Shown piece after piece: positions 37,951-46,454 of a stretch of 64,000 bases of DNA. A model generated the notes under the pieces. That model saw nothing but the letters and a program-made list of their open reading frames with translations. It had not been told where the DNA came from and made no database searches. Source of the stretch: Shinella zoogloeoides (lineage in GTDB: Bacteria > Pseudomonadota > Alphaproteobacteria > Rhizobiales > Rhizobiaceae); NCBI RefSeq assembly GCF_033705735.1, contig NZ_CP131131.1, forward strand, positions 1,178,001 to 1,242,000, read 5' to 3'. The position numbers and the translations under genes are program-made. Each line of letters starts with the position of its first letter. Within the stretch, counting starts at the first letter, position 1.

Positions 37951-39732
37951 TCAATGGTTGTGCCGGGGTGGCGTCTCCGCGATCTTGCGGAAATCCGCCG
38001 CGCCGTCGATGACGGCGCCGTCCGAAAGCTGGGTGACGGTCTTGCGGTAGATGCGTTGCCACGGCGTCGCATCCGCCGGCACCGGCGGAATGCCGTCCAC
38101 CCTGCGCCGCTCGATCTCCGCCTCCTCCACCAGCATGTCACAGCGGCCCTCTGCAAGATCGATGCGGATCACATCGCCGGTGCGCAGCCAGGCGAGCCCG
38201 CCGCCCGCGGCGCTTTCCGGCGAAGCGTTGAGGATCGACGGGCTGTCCGCCGTGCCCGACTGGCGCCCGTCGCCGATGGTCGGCAGGCTGGTGATGCCGC
38301 GTTTGAGAAGATGATCCGGTGGCTGCATGTTGACGACCTCCGCCGAGCCCGGCCAGCCGAGCGGCCCCGCGCCCCTTATGACGAGGATCGTCCGCTCGTC
38401 GATGCCGAGCGCCGGATCGTTGATGCGCCGGTGATAATCCTCCGAACCATCGAAGACGACGGCCCGTCCCTCGAAGACGCCTTCGCGCCCCGGCTCGCTG
38501 AGATAGCGCTTGCGGAACTCGTCGGAGATCACCGAGGTCTTCATGATCGCGAAGTCGAAGAGGTTGCCCTTGAGCACGAGGAAGCCGGCCCGCTCCTTGA
38601 GCGGCGCGCCATAGGGGCGGATGACCTCGCGGTCCGTCGCCCCACGCCCTTCGAGGTTCTGCGCGACGGTATGGCCCGTGACGGTGGGACAGGTCCCGTC
38701 GAGCTTTCCGGCATCGAGCAGTTCGCGCATGATCGCCGGCACCCCGCCGGCCCGGTGGAACCGCTCGCCGAGGAAGCGGCCGGCGGGCTGCACGTCGGCG
38801 AGCAGCGGGATATCGTAGCCGTAAGCCTGCCAGTCCTCCGGCTCCAGCGCCACGCCGGCGTGCCTGGCCATCGCCATCAGGTGCGGCTGCGCATTGGTCG
38901 AGCCGCCGATGGCCGAGTTGACGCGGATGGCGTTGAGGAATGCGGCGCGCGTCAGGATATGCGAAGGGCGCACATCCTCCAGCACCAGCTCCACCGCCCG
39001 CCTGCCGGTACGGTAGGCCATCTGCCCGCGCTCGCGATAGGCGGCGGGAATGGCGGCGCAGCCCGTCAGCGACATGCCGAGCGCTTCGGCCAGCGCGTTC
39101 ATGGTCGAGGCCGTGCCCATCGTGTTGCAATGGCCGATAGAGGGCGCCGAATCCATCGCGGCGGCGAGGAAGTCGTCCTCGTCGATGGCGCCCGCCGCCA
39201 GCTTGCGGCGCGAGCGCCAGATGACCGTGCCGGAGCCGACGAGGTCGCCCTCGTGCCAGCCGTCGAGCATCGGCCCGCCGGACAGCACGATGGCCGGGAT
39301 GTCGACCGTCGAGGCCGCCATCAGCGCGGAGGGCGTGGTCTTGTCGCAGCCCGTCGTCAGCACGACACCGTCGAGCGGATAGCCGTAGAGGATTTCGACG
39401 AGGCCGAGATAGGCAAGGTTCCGGTCGAGCGCGGCGGTCGGGCGCTTGCAATTCTCGAAGATCGGATGGGTCGGGAACTCGATGGGAATGCCGCCCGCAT
39501 CGCGGATGCCGTCGCGCACGCGCTTTGCGAGCTCCATGTGATGGCGGTTGCAGGGCGTCAGGTCGCTGCCGCTCTGCGCAATGCCGATCACCGGCTTGCC
39601 GGAGCGCAGTTCCTCCGGCGTGATGCCGTAGTTCATGAAGCGCTCCAGGTAGATCGCCGCCATGTCGATATGGTCGCGGTTGTCGAACCAGTCCTGCGAG
39701 CGCAGCCGGCGGCCTGTCTTTTCATTGGTCAT
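37951..39732 (-). CDS. xylD: IlvD/Edd-family sugar-acid dehydratase (D-xylonate dehydratase-like)
   Basis: 593-aa iron-sulfur dehydratase. It resembles Caulobacter XylD closely along its length: RSQDWFDNRDHIDMAAIYLERFMNYGITPEELRSGKPVIGIAQ, TTGCDKTTPSALMAAST, GHCNTMGTASTMNALAEALG, GRQSGTADSPSILNASPESAAGGGL and the C-terminal PRHNH. Cluster Cys residues are in SDLTPCNRHH, TTGCDK and GHCNTMG. XylD removes water from D-xylonate to give 2-keto-3-deoxy-xylonate in oxidative pentose breakdown. The start at 39732 has AAGGG upstream. No xylonolactonase or keto-deoxy-acid enzyme is adjacent, so the symbol is tentative. Confidence 0.88.
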   Translation of the reverse strand: MTNEKTGRRLRSQDWFDNRDHIDMAAIYLERFMNYGITPEELRSGKPVIGIAQSGSDLTPCNRHHMELAKRVRDGIRDAGGIPIEFPTHPIFENCKRPTAALDRNLAYLGLVEILYGYPLDGVVLTTGCDKTTPSALMAASTVDIPAIVLSGGPMLDGWHEGDLVGSGTVIWRSRRKLAAGAIDEDDFLAAAMDSAPSIGHCNTMGTASTMNALAEALGMSLTGCAAIPAAYRERGQMAYRTGRRAVELVLEDVRPSHILTRAAFLNAIRVNSAIGGSTNAQPHLMAMARHAGVALEPEDWQAYGYDIPLLADVQPAGRFLGERFHRAGGVPAIMRELLDAGKLDGTCPTVTGHTVAQNLEGRGATDREVIRPYGAPLKERAGFLVLKGNLFDFAIMKTSVISDEFRKRYLSEPGREGVFEGRAVVFDGSEDYHRRINDPALGIDERTILVIRGAGPLGWPGSAEVVNMQPPDHLLKRGITSLPTIGDGRQSGTADSPSILNASPESAAGGGLAWLRTGDVIRIDLAEGRCDMLVEEAEIERRRVDGIPPVPADATPWQRIYRKTVTQLSDGAVIDGAADFRKIAETPPRHNH

Positions 39733-39885
39733 CGAAAGAACCCTTGCAGATATCGGGCACAGTCTTCCACCCCTCTCCGCCCGGATCAACCGGCGCGCGG
39801 TTTATGCAGCTATCAAAATTGCTGACTGGATCGGCCTGCCGGAATATGTCACAGCCCTCGGGTCCCAAGACATCGAGCGCCCGCC

Positions 39886-40788
39886 ATGACCGACATCGCC
39901 GCTTCCTCCCCTCATTCCGGCTCCGCCCGTCTCGGCGTCATGCTGATGCTGCTCGGCATGGTCATGTTCTCGCTGAACGACGTGCTCGGCAAATGGCTGG
40001 TCTCCACCTATTCCGTCGGCCAGCTCATGCTGATCCGCAGCCTTGCAGCGCTCGTCGTGCTGATGCCCTTCTTCTGGCGCATGGGCTGGCGGCGGCTGAT
40101 CGACGTCGATCGGCCGAAGCTGCATATCCTGCGCACCACCCTCTTCGCCATCGAGGCCTCCGGCTTCTACTTCGCCGTCGCCTATATGCCGCTCGCCGAT
40201 ACCATGACCTACTGGCTCGCCGCGCCGATCTACGTCGCCGCGCTCTCACCGCTCATGCTGGGCGAGAAAGTCGGCTGGCGGCGCTGGACAGCCATCATCG
40301 TCGGCTTCGTCGGGGTCCTCATCGCGCTGTCGCCGTCGAAGGACACGTTCACCCTGCCTGCGCTGATCGCGCTTGCCGGCAGCATGGCCTTCGGCCTCGC
40401 CATGGTGCTCGGCCGCTCGCTGCGGACGACGCCCGACACGACGCTGGTGTTCTGGCAGGTCGCCGGCGCGGCCATCCTCGCCGGCATCTGGTGCCTTGCC
40501 GATCCGGCCGGCTGGACGCCCGTCAAGCCGCTCGATTTCGGCCTGCTCAGCCTTCTCGGCATCGTGGCGATGAGCGCGCATATGCTGGTGAACCGCTCGC
40601 TGAAGCTCGCCGACGCGGCGACCGTGGTGCCGCTGCAATATACGATGCTGCTCTGGGCGGTGGTCTTCGGCTGGATCTTCTTCGGCGATGCGCCCCGGAC
40701 CGCCATGCTGGTCGGCGCCGGCTTCATCGTGGCGTCCGGCCTCTTCATCTTCTTCCGCGAACAGCAGTTGAAGCGCCGCGCCGGCTGA
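39886..40788 (+). CDS. EamA/DMT-superfamily transporter
   Basis: 300-aa membrane protein with ten hydrophobic segments and two EamA repeats. It begins ARLGVMLMLLGMVMFSLNDVLGKWLVSTYSVGQLMLIRSL, the typical EamA first half, and repeats from about residue 150 (ALIALAGSMAFGLAMVLGRSL). It starts 153 bases from the divergent dehydratase gene, so a link to sugar-acid or metabolite export is possible but unsupported. GC-rich inverted repeats follow its stop. Confidence 0.9.
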   Translation: MTDIAASSPHSGSARLGVMLMLLGMVMFSLNDVLGKWLVSTYSVGQLMLIRSLAALVVLMPFFWRMGWRRLIDVDRPKLHILRTTLFAIEASGFYFAVAYMPLADTMTYWLAAPIYVAALSPLMLGEKVGWRRWTAIIVGFVGVLIALSPSKDTFTLPALIALAGSMAFGLAMVLGRSLRTTPDTTLVFWQVAGAAILAGIWCLADPAGWTPVKPLDFGLLSLLGIVAMSAHMLVNRSLKLADAATVVPLQYTMLLWAVVFGWIFFGDAPRTAMLVGAGFIVASGLFIFFREQQLKRRAG

Positions 40789-40809
40789 AAGGCATCTGAG
40801 GGAAAAGGT

Positions 40810-40827
40810 GGCCGGCCAGGGCCGGCC
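40810..40827. terminator. GC-rich hairpin between DMT and GMC genes
   Basis: GGCCGGCC (40810-40817) and GGCCGGCC (40820-40827), a self-complementary 8-bp stem with a 2-base centre, located between convergent genes. No T-tract follows, so it may be a stabilising hairpin or a Rho-dependent end. Confidence 0.45.
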
Positions 40828-40900
40828 CCAGTTGGCGCGGCTCGACCGGCCGCGCGCGGTCACCGGCCGCCGGAGCGGCCGGGGAGGATTGCGATGGACC

Positions 40901-42472
40901 TCAGATCGTCCCGGCGGCCATTTCCTTGGCGATATGGTCGGCCTGGCGGATGGCGAGCGTGACGATGGTCAGCGTCGGGTTTTCCGCCGCGCCGCTGGTG
41001 AACTGGCTGCCGTCCGAGACGAAGAGGTTCTTGATGTCGTGGGTCTGGCCCCATTTGTTGACGACGCCGTCCTCAGCCTTCTCGCTCATGCGGTTGGTGC
41101 CGAGATTGTGCGTGGAGGGATAGGGCGGCGTCGGGAAGCTGCGGGTCGCGCCGACGGCCTCATAGAGCGCCTGCCCCTGCTTGTAGGCATGGTCGCGCAT
41201 GGCAACGTCGTTCGGATGGTCGGTGAACCAGACATCCGGGATCGGCATGCCGTACTGGTCCTTCAGTTCGCCATGCAGCTTTACCGCGTTCTGCTCCTGC
41301 GCCAGATCCTCGCCGACGATCCAGAGGCCGGCCATGTTGGCATAGCTGTCCATGGCGGAGGCGAAAGAGCGGCCCCAGCCGCCCGGATCGAGGAACGCGG
41401 CCATGAAGGGCACGCCGAGCGAGAGGGTTTCCAGCTCGTAGCCGCCGACGAAGCCGCGGGACGGATCGTGCCGCGCCTCGTCGCGAATGATGCCGGCCAT
41501 GGTAGTGCCGCGATACATGTGCACCGGCTTCTCGAAGACGGCATAGACCGAGCCGGTCGTGTGGCGCATGTAATTCTTGCCGACCTGGCCCGAGGAATTG
41601 GCAAGCCCGTCCGGATATTTGCCGGATGCGGAATTGAGCAGCAGGCGCGGGCTTTCGATGGAATTGCCGGCGACGCAGACGATGCGGGCCTTCTGGCTGT
41701 GCAGCTTGCCGTCCTTGTCGGCATAGACGACGTTCGTCACCTTGCCGCTGTCGTCGTGCTCGATCTTCACGACATGCGAGTTGGGACGGATCTCCAGCTT
41801 GCCGGTCGCCTCGCCCTTCGGGATTTCCGTATAGAGCGTCGACCATTTGGCGCCCCACTTGCACCCCTGGAAGCAGAAGCCGGTCTGCTGACAGCTCATT
41901 CGATCGTCGCGATCGGCCGAGTTGATCGCCATGTTGCCGGTGTGACATTCCTTGTAGCCGAGCTTGTCCGCACCCGCCTTCAGGATCTTGAAGTTGTTGT
42001 TGCCGGGCAGGCCCTCGATGCCGTTGGTGCGCGTCACGCCCATCTTGTCCTCGGCCTTGGCGTAATACGGCTCCAGCTCGGCGAGCGTCAGCGGCCAGTC
42101 GAGCAGGTTGGCGCCCTCGACCTTGCCATAATGGGTCAGCGTCTTGAACTCGTGCTCCTGGAAGCGCAGGGACGCGCCGGCCCAGTGCGTCGTGGTGCCG
42201 CCGACGGCCTTGACGATCCAGGCCGGCAGGTTGGGAAAGTCCTTCGCGACCCGCCAGCCGCCGCCGGTCGTGCGATGGTCGAGCCAGGCGAGCTGGGCGA
42301 AGCTGTCCCATTCGTCGTTGATGAAGTCCTCGTGCTCGATCCGTGAACCGGCTTCCAGGATGACGACGTCGATCCCCTTCTGCGCCAGTTCGTTGCCCAG
42401 CGTGCCGCCGCCGGCACCCGAGCCGATGATGACGACCACGCCGTCGTCGTTGAGATCATAAGGAGCTGCCAT
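40901..42472 (-). CDS. GMC-family FAD-dependent oxidoreductase
   Basis: 523-aa flavoprotein with the dinucleotide-binding VVIIGSGAGGGTLGNELAQ (about 13-31) followed by the adenine-binding Glu (VVILEAGS), a substrate loop near TTGGGWRVAKDFPNLP, and the C-terminal GMC signature with His and Asn (STHNLGTNRM, GAAENPTLTIV). Start 42472 has GGGAGG 6 bases upstream. It resembles the large subunit of membrane-bound gluconate or sugar dehydrogenases. The Tat-signalled small subunit gene immediately upstream supports a complex that is exported folded. No cytochrome c subunit gene is adjacent, which is unusual for this enzyme type. Confidence 0.9.
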   Translation of the reverse strand: MAAPYDLNDDGVVVIIGSGAGGGTLGNELAQKGIDVVILEAGSRIEHEDFINDEWDSFAQLAWLDHRTTGGGWRVAKDFPNLPAWIVKAVGGTTTHWAGASLRFQEHEFKTLTHYGKVEGANLLDWPLTLAELEPYYAKAEDKMGVTRTNGIEGLPGNNNFKILKAGADKLGYKECHTGNMAINSADRDDRMSCQQTGFCFQGCKWGAKWSTLYTEIPKGEATGKLEIRPNSHVVKIEHDDSGKVTNVVYADKDGKLHSQKARIVCVAGNSIESPRLLLNSASGKYPDGLANSSGQVGKNYMRHTTGSVYAVFEKPVHMYRGTTMAGIIRDEARHDPSRGFVGGYELETLSLGVPFMAAFLDPGGWGRSFASAMDSYANMAGLWIVGEDLAQEQNAVKLHGELKDQYGMPIPDVWFTDHPNDVAMRDHAYKQGQALYEAVGATRSFPTPPYPSTHNLGTNRMSEKAEDGVVNKWGQTHDIKNLFVSDGSQFTSGAAENPTLTIVTLAIRQADHIAKEMAAGTI

Positions 42473-42555
42473 GGTTTCCTCCCGAAACATGTGCGGTCGG
42501 CGTCGTGGACGCCCTGCGGCCGCGCCTCCTCCGGCGCGGGGCCGTCAGACCGCCG

Positions 42556-43086
42556 TCAAAGCCATTCGATGTCGTTGAAGCCGCGGGCGATATAGCCGCC
42601 CTTGGAATAGGATTCGCCCTCGTAGCCGAAATGCGGCCAGAGCTCCTTCTGGTTATAGAAGGAGACGACGAGATCGCCGCGCACCGCCTGGAAGAAGGGC
42701 GTCGTCTCGATATCGCGCAGGATCTTCACCCGGTCGTCTTCCCAGCCGAGGCCGCGATAGCCGCCCCCGCCCGCCCGCTTGTCGAGATCGGCGATGCCCG
42801 CCTCGATCAGTTCCTTGTGCTTGGCGTCGGTGCCGGCCTTGGTCTCGTGCCCCTTGACCGCGATGGCGTAGAAACGGTCGGAGACCGCGTCGTGCGGGTA
42901 GATGTCGCGGGCAAGCTTGATGAGGGTCGCCATGGTCTCGGGCTTGAGGGCCGTCGTCTCCATGCCCCAGGCCCGGTCGGGGCTGATCACCGCATTGCCG
43001 GTGATGATGAGCGCCGCGCCGAGCGTGCCGCGCTTGAGAAGCTCGCGCCGGGAAAGCCCGGGGCGCTGCTCGTAGATGGTCGTCAT
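42556..43086 (-). CDS. Gluconate 2-dehydrogenase subunit 3-like protein with Tat signal
   Basis: 176-aa small subunit of a GMC-type dehydrogenase complex. The N-terminus has a twin-arginine signal (LSRRELLKRGTLGAALIITG), so the folded FAD subunit, which has no signal of its own, can be carried out with it. The rest is helical, with TMATLIKLARDIYPHDAVSD and FFQAVRGDLVVSFYNQKELWPHFGYEG typical of the family. GGGAGG lies 8 bases before the start. It lies 83 bases upstream of the GMC gene on the same strand and 56 bases downstream of the glyoxalase gene. Confidence 0.88.
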   Translation of the reverse strand: MTTIYEQRPGLSRRELLKRGTLGAALIITGNAVISPDRAWGMETTALKPETMATLIKLARDIYPHDAVSDRFYAIAVKGHETKAGTDAKHKELIEAGIADLDKRAGGGGYRGLGWEDDRVKILRDIETTPFFQAVRGDLVVSFYNQKELWPHFGYEGESYSKGGYIARGFNDIEWL

Positions 43087-43142
43087 GTCACGTTCCTCCC
43101 ATTGCATCTGAGAGCGGCGGCCTCCTCCGGCCGCCGCCCCGT

Positions 43143-43538
43143 TCATTTGAAGCGGCCGTGCCGTTGCAGGACCTCGATCTTGTAGCCATCCGGATCGGTG
43201 ACGAAGAAGAAGCGGGCGAGAAGGCCGCCGTCGCGATTGAACTCGACGATCTTGCCCAGCGTGTAGCCGAGGGCCGCAAGGCGCGCGTGCTCGCCGTCGA
43301 GATCGGCCACCGAGACGGCGAGATGACCATAGCCGTCCCCGAGGTCGTAGGGTTCGGTCCTGCCCTTGTTGATCGTCAGCTCGAGCTCGAATTCGCTTTC
43401 CGCATTGCTCATGTAGACGAGCGTGAAGGTCTCGAAATCGAGCCGATCGGCGATGGCGAGGCCAAATGCCTTGCCGTAAAAATCCACGGAACGCCCCTCG
43501 TCGAGGACACGGATCATGGAATGAATGGTCTTTGCCAC
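43143..43538 (-). CDS. gloA: Glyoxalase I (lactoylglutathione lyase)-like protein
   Basis: 131-aa vicinal-oxygen-chelate protein. All four expected metal ligands are present: H6 (TIHSMIRV), E53 (ELELT), H72 (GYGHLAV) and E122 (YKIEVL), in the classical glyoxalase I pattern. The enzyme converts the methylglyoxal-glutathione adduct to lactoylglutathione. It starts with GTG, with GGGGAAGG upstream. It is the first gene of a leftward set with the Tat subunit and GMC dehydrogenase, perhaps because that oxidation yields reactive aldehydes. Confidence 0.9.
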   Translation of the reverse strand: MAKTIHSMIRVLDEGRSVDFYGKAFGLAIADRLDFETFTLVYMSNAESEFELELTINKGRTEPYDLGDGYGHLAVSVADLDGEHARLAALGYTLGKIVEFNRDGGLLARFFFVTDPDGYKIEVLQRHGRFK

Positions 43539-43750
43539 GCTGGCCTTCCCCTGCTTGCAGTTCGACTTGTAGGATGAAGTTTGCGCCCGGATCGGCGGGG
43601 GCGGGTAGCAGCCCGCTACCGCATGCTGATTTTCATTTCCGGAGTTTTAAACGAAGGATTTTGCGTGCTTTTCGCCGCTATGGGATGATTTGACCAAAGC
43701 CGGCCCCCACCGCATAATCGCATCATAAAAACACGACTGGAGGATATGCC

Positions 43751-44059
43751 ATGTGTGAGGTCTTTGCGGGCCAGGATCCGCAACGCTACCGGCCCGTCAA
43801 CCGTTCGGTGCGAATCGGGGGGCATTCGACGAGCATTCAGATCGAGGCAGCCTTCTGGGACCTGATCGACGAGATGTCGGCAAGCCAGGGAATGTCGACC
43901 TCCCGCTTCCTCTCGACGCTCTATGACGAGGCGCTGGAGATCAACGGTTCGGTGCCGAACTTCGCCTCGCTGCTGCGGACGAGCTGTCTCATCTACATCA
44001 TGGGCGGAGCGGCCAAGGGCGAGCAGCCGCGGGAGTTCCACATCGTCGCGGCGGAATGA
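43751..44059 (+). CDS. Ribbon-helix-helix domain protein (RHH_4-like)
   Basis: 102-aa protein. The N-terminal NRSVRIGGHSTSIQIEAAFWDLIDEMSASQGMSTSRFLSTLYDEAL region is the ribbon-helix-helix pattern of the small alphaproteobacterial RHH_4 family, followed by ASLLRTSCLIYIMG. Such proteins are probably DNA-binding dimers, but targets are not known to me. GGAGG lies 6-7 bases upstream of the ATG. It is divergent from gloA and convergent with the MerR-XRE-cupin gene, with 3 bases between stops. Confidence 0.85.
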   Translation: MCEVFAGQDPQRYRPVNRSVRIGGHSTSIQIEAAFWDLIDEMSASQGMSTSRFLSTLYDEALEINGSVPNFASLLRTSCLIYIMGGAAKGEQPREFHIVAAE

Positions 44060-44062
44060 AGC

Positions 44063-44878
44063 CTAGAATGTCGGGGGCGTGTTGATCCAGATCAGCACGG
44101 TCTCGCCATCGTGGCGATTGCGCCAGGCGTGGCGGCGGCAGCTTGAGAAATAGAGGCTGTCGCCGGGGCCGAGGTCGTGGAATTCGTGGCCGTCGAGCAC
44201 GATTTCGACCTGCCCGCAAAGCACGTGCACGAACTCCTCGCCGTCATGCGTGTAGGCGCCGTCACTCGACGCGCCGGGCGCCAGCACGAAGCGGTGGCAG
44301 TCCATCATGTTGCGCCCGTCCGCCAGCACCTGCACGGTGACGCCCGGAGACGTCTCGGGCCAGAATTTCCACTCCCCCGCCCTGACGACGGAACGGTTGT
44401 CCTCTTCCTCCTCGCCGGAGAGTTTCGAGACGGTCGTGCCGTAGTAATCGGCAAGGTCATGCAGCACGCGGAAGGTCACGCCTAACGAGGTGCGCTCGAA
44501 GGTGGAGAGCATCGAGGTCGCGATGCCGATATCGCCTGCGACCTGTTCGAGCGTCTTGCCAGCGGCATGGCGCAGGCTCCGCAGCTTGCGCCCGACGCCC
44601 TGAGGCGCATCGCCCTCCCAGGCTCCCGTATCGGCGGCAGGTTCCTCGGCCTCCAATGCCTCGCGGATGGCGGCGGGGTTGAGGCCGCGTTCCGTGCGAT
44701 ACCAGGCGATGCGCTTCAGCCGGGTCACGTCCTCGGCGCTGTATTGCCGGTGCCCCGTTTCCGAGCGGCCGGGCACGACGAGCCCCTGCGTTTCCCACAG
44801 GCGCAGCGTGGAGGCCGAAACGCCGGCAAGCCGCGCGGCTTCCGCCACCTTGTAATGCACCGGTTCGCCGGAACCCAT
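44063..44878 (-). CDS. MerR-XRE-cupin fusion transcriptional regulator
   Basis: 271-aa regulator with three modules. Residues about 8-75 are a MerR-type DNA-binding domain (VAEAARLAGVSASTLRLWETQGLV). Residues about 96-155 are an XRE/Cro-type helix-turn-helix (LRSLRHAAGKTLEQVAGDIGIATSMLSTFERTSLG). Residues about 175-265 are a cupin (HDGEEFVHVLCGQVEIVLDG, then GPGDSLYF). I chose 44878 because the domain starts there; the open frame continues to 45145 but would run through the direct repeats and promoter. It is divergent from gabT-gabD, probably sensing GABA or a related acid through the cupin. The target is inferred from position. Confidence 0.85.
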   Translation of the reverse strand: MGSGEPVHYKVAEAARLAGVSASTLRLWETQGLVVPGRSETGHRQYSAEDVTRLKRIAWYRTERGLNPAAIREALEAEEPAADTGAWEGDAPQGVGRKLRSLRHAAGKTLEQVAGDIGIATSMLSTFERTSLGVTFRVLHDLADYYGTTVSKLSGEEEEDNRSVVRAGEWKFWPETSPGVTVQVLADGRNMMDCHRFVLAPGASSDGAYTHDGEEFVHVLCGQVEIVLDGHEFHDLGPGDSLYFSSCRRHAWRNRHDGETVLIWINTPPTF

Positions 44879-44980
44879 CGCGCCAAATCCCTGATTCTTT
44901 ATTATCCTTCGTATAACATTCCGGGCGCGCCGGCCGGTTGGAAAATCCGTCGCATTGCGCGCGTAGAATGCCGTTGCATT

Positions 44981-45030
44981 CTTGCAGAAAAAATGTAGGA
45001 ATTCCACATGAGACTTGCAGAAAAAATGTA
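44981..45030 (+). promoter_or_regulatory. Two perfect 17-bp direct repeats upstream of gabT
   Basis: CTTGCAGAAAAAATGTA occurs at 44981-44997 and 45014-45030, 33 bases apart (about three helical turns), ending 51 bases before the gabT start. TGCATT/AATGCA elements flank them. The spacing on one DNA face suggests binding of two regulator protomers, most likely the divergent MerR-XRE-cupin protein. Confidence 0.65.
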
Positions 45031-45080
45031 AGTTAATGCAAGCCCAGCGAAACGAAGCCTCCAGATCCAGGAACAGCGCC

Positions 45081-46358
45081 ATGACCGCCACGCCTCTGAC
45101 AGACCGCAAGAACGCCGCCATTTCCCGCGGCGTCGGCATGACCACGCAGATCTACGCCGACCGCGCGGAAAACGCCGAGATCTGGGACAAGGAAGGCAAC
45201 CGCTATATCGATTTCGCCGCCGGCATCGCCGTGGTCAATACCGGCCACCGCCATCCGCGCGTCATCGAGGCCGTCAAGAAGCAGCTCGACCGCTTCACGC
45301 ATACCTGCCACCAGGTCGTTCCTTACGAGAACTATGTCGAGCTCGCCGAGCGCCTGAACGCCATCACCCCCGGCAACTTCGCCAAGAAGACGATCTTCGT
45401 GACGACCGGCGCCGAAGCCGTCGAGAATGCCGTGAAGATCGCCCGCGCCGCCACTGGCCGCCAGGCCGTCATCGCCTTTTCGGGCGGCTTCCACGGCCGC
45501 ACCTTCATGGGCATGGCGCTGACCGGCAAGGTCGTGCCCTACAAGGTCGGCTTCGGCGCCATGCCGGGCGACGTCTTCCACGCGCCCTTCCCCGTCGAGA
45601 TGCACGGCACGAGCGTCGAGCAGTCGCTGGGCGTCCTGAAGAAGCTCTTCGCCGCCGACGTCGATCCGAACCGCGTCGCCGCGATCATCGTCGAGCCCGT
45701 GCAGGGCGAAGGCGGCTTCTATCCCGTCCCGGTCAATTTCATGAAGGCGCTGCGCGAGATCTGCGACCAGCACGGCATCCTGCTCATCGCCGACGAGGTG
45801 CAGACAGGCTTTGCCCGTACCGGCAAGCTCTTCGCCATGGAGCACTACGGCATCGCGGCCGATCTGATGACCATGGCCAAGGGCCTCGGCGGCGGATTCC
45901 CGATCGCGGCCGTCACCGGCCGCGCGGAAATCATGGACGCCCCCGGTCCGGGCGGCCTCGGCGGCACCTATGCCGGCAACCCGCTCGGCGTTGCGGCGGC
46001 CCATGCCGTGCTCGACGTCATCAAGGACGAGGATCTCTGCAACCGCGCCGAAAATCTCGGTGCGCGCCTCAAGCAGCGCCTGGCCTCGCTGCAGGACAAG
46101 GTGCCGGAGATCGTCGACATCCGCGGCCCGGGCTTCATGAACGCCGTCGAGTTCAACGACGTCACCACGAAGCAGCCGAGCGCCGACTTCGCCAACAAGG
46201 TGCGCCTGAAGGCCCTCGAAAAGGGCCTGATCCTGCTCACCTGCGGCGTGCACGGCAACGTCATCCGTTTCCTCGCGCCGATCACCATCCAGGACGAGGT
46301 CTTCGCCGAAGCGCTCGACATTCTCGAAGCGGCGATGGTCGAAGCCCGCGCCGCCTGA
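45081..46358 (+). CDS. gabT: 4-Aminobutyrate aminotransferase GabT
   Basis: 425-aa class III aminotransferase that transfers the amino group of GABA to 2-oxoglutarate, forming succinate semialdehyde. It has YIDFAAGIAVVNTGHRHP, the cofactor loop TTGAEAVENAVKIAR, IADEVQTGFARTG (PLP Asp) and MTMAKGLGGGFPIAAV (Schiff-base Lys). ATG 45081 follows AGGAAC; an upstream in-frame ATG at 45015 would place the repeat element inside the gene. gabD follows 96 bases downstream, so the two give GABA to succinate. Confidence 0.94.
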   Translation: MTATPLTDRKNAAISRGVGMTTQIYADRAENAEIWDKEGNRYIDFAAGIAVVNTGHRHPRVIEAVKKQLDRFTHTCHQVVPYENYVELAERLNAITPGNFAKKTIFVTTGAEAVENAVKIARAATGRQAVIAFSGGFHGRTFMGMALTGKVVPYKVGFGAMPGDVFHAPFPVEMHGTSVEQSLGVLKKLFAADVDPNRVAAIIVEPVQGEGGFYPVPVNFMKALREICDQHGILLIADEVQTGFARTGKLFAMEHYGIAADLMTMAKGLGGGFPIAAVTGRAEIMDAPGPGGLGGTYAGNPLGVAAAHAVLDVIKDEDLCNRAENLGARLKQRLASLQDKVPEIVDIRGPGFMNAVEFNDVTTKQPSADFANKVRLKALEKGLILLTCGVHGNVIRFLAPITIQDEVFAEALDILEAAMVEARAA

Positions 46359-46398
46359 CCGGCGGCGCAAAAGACCGAACGACTTTATTTCAAGGCAA

Positions 46399-46422
46399 CA
46401 CCCGGGGCATAGGCTCCGGGTG
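46399..46422 (+). terminator. Small hairpin between gabT and gabD
   Basis: CACCCGG (46399-46405) and CCGGGTG (46416-46422) form a 7-bp stem with a 10-base loop. No T-run follows, so processing or differential stability of the gabT message is more likely than full termination. Confidence 0.4.
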
Positions 46423-46454
46423 AATGGCCTTTTCTGCCCGAAAGGAATGCAATC

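Noticed and set aside
44879..45145. N-terminal extension of the MerR-XRE-cupin regulator by 89 codons
   Set aside because: It would cover the 17-bp direct repeats and overlap the start of gabT; the MerR domain begins naturally at 44878.
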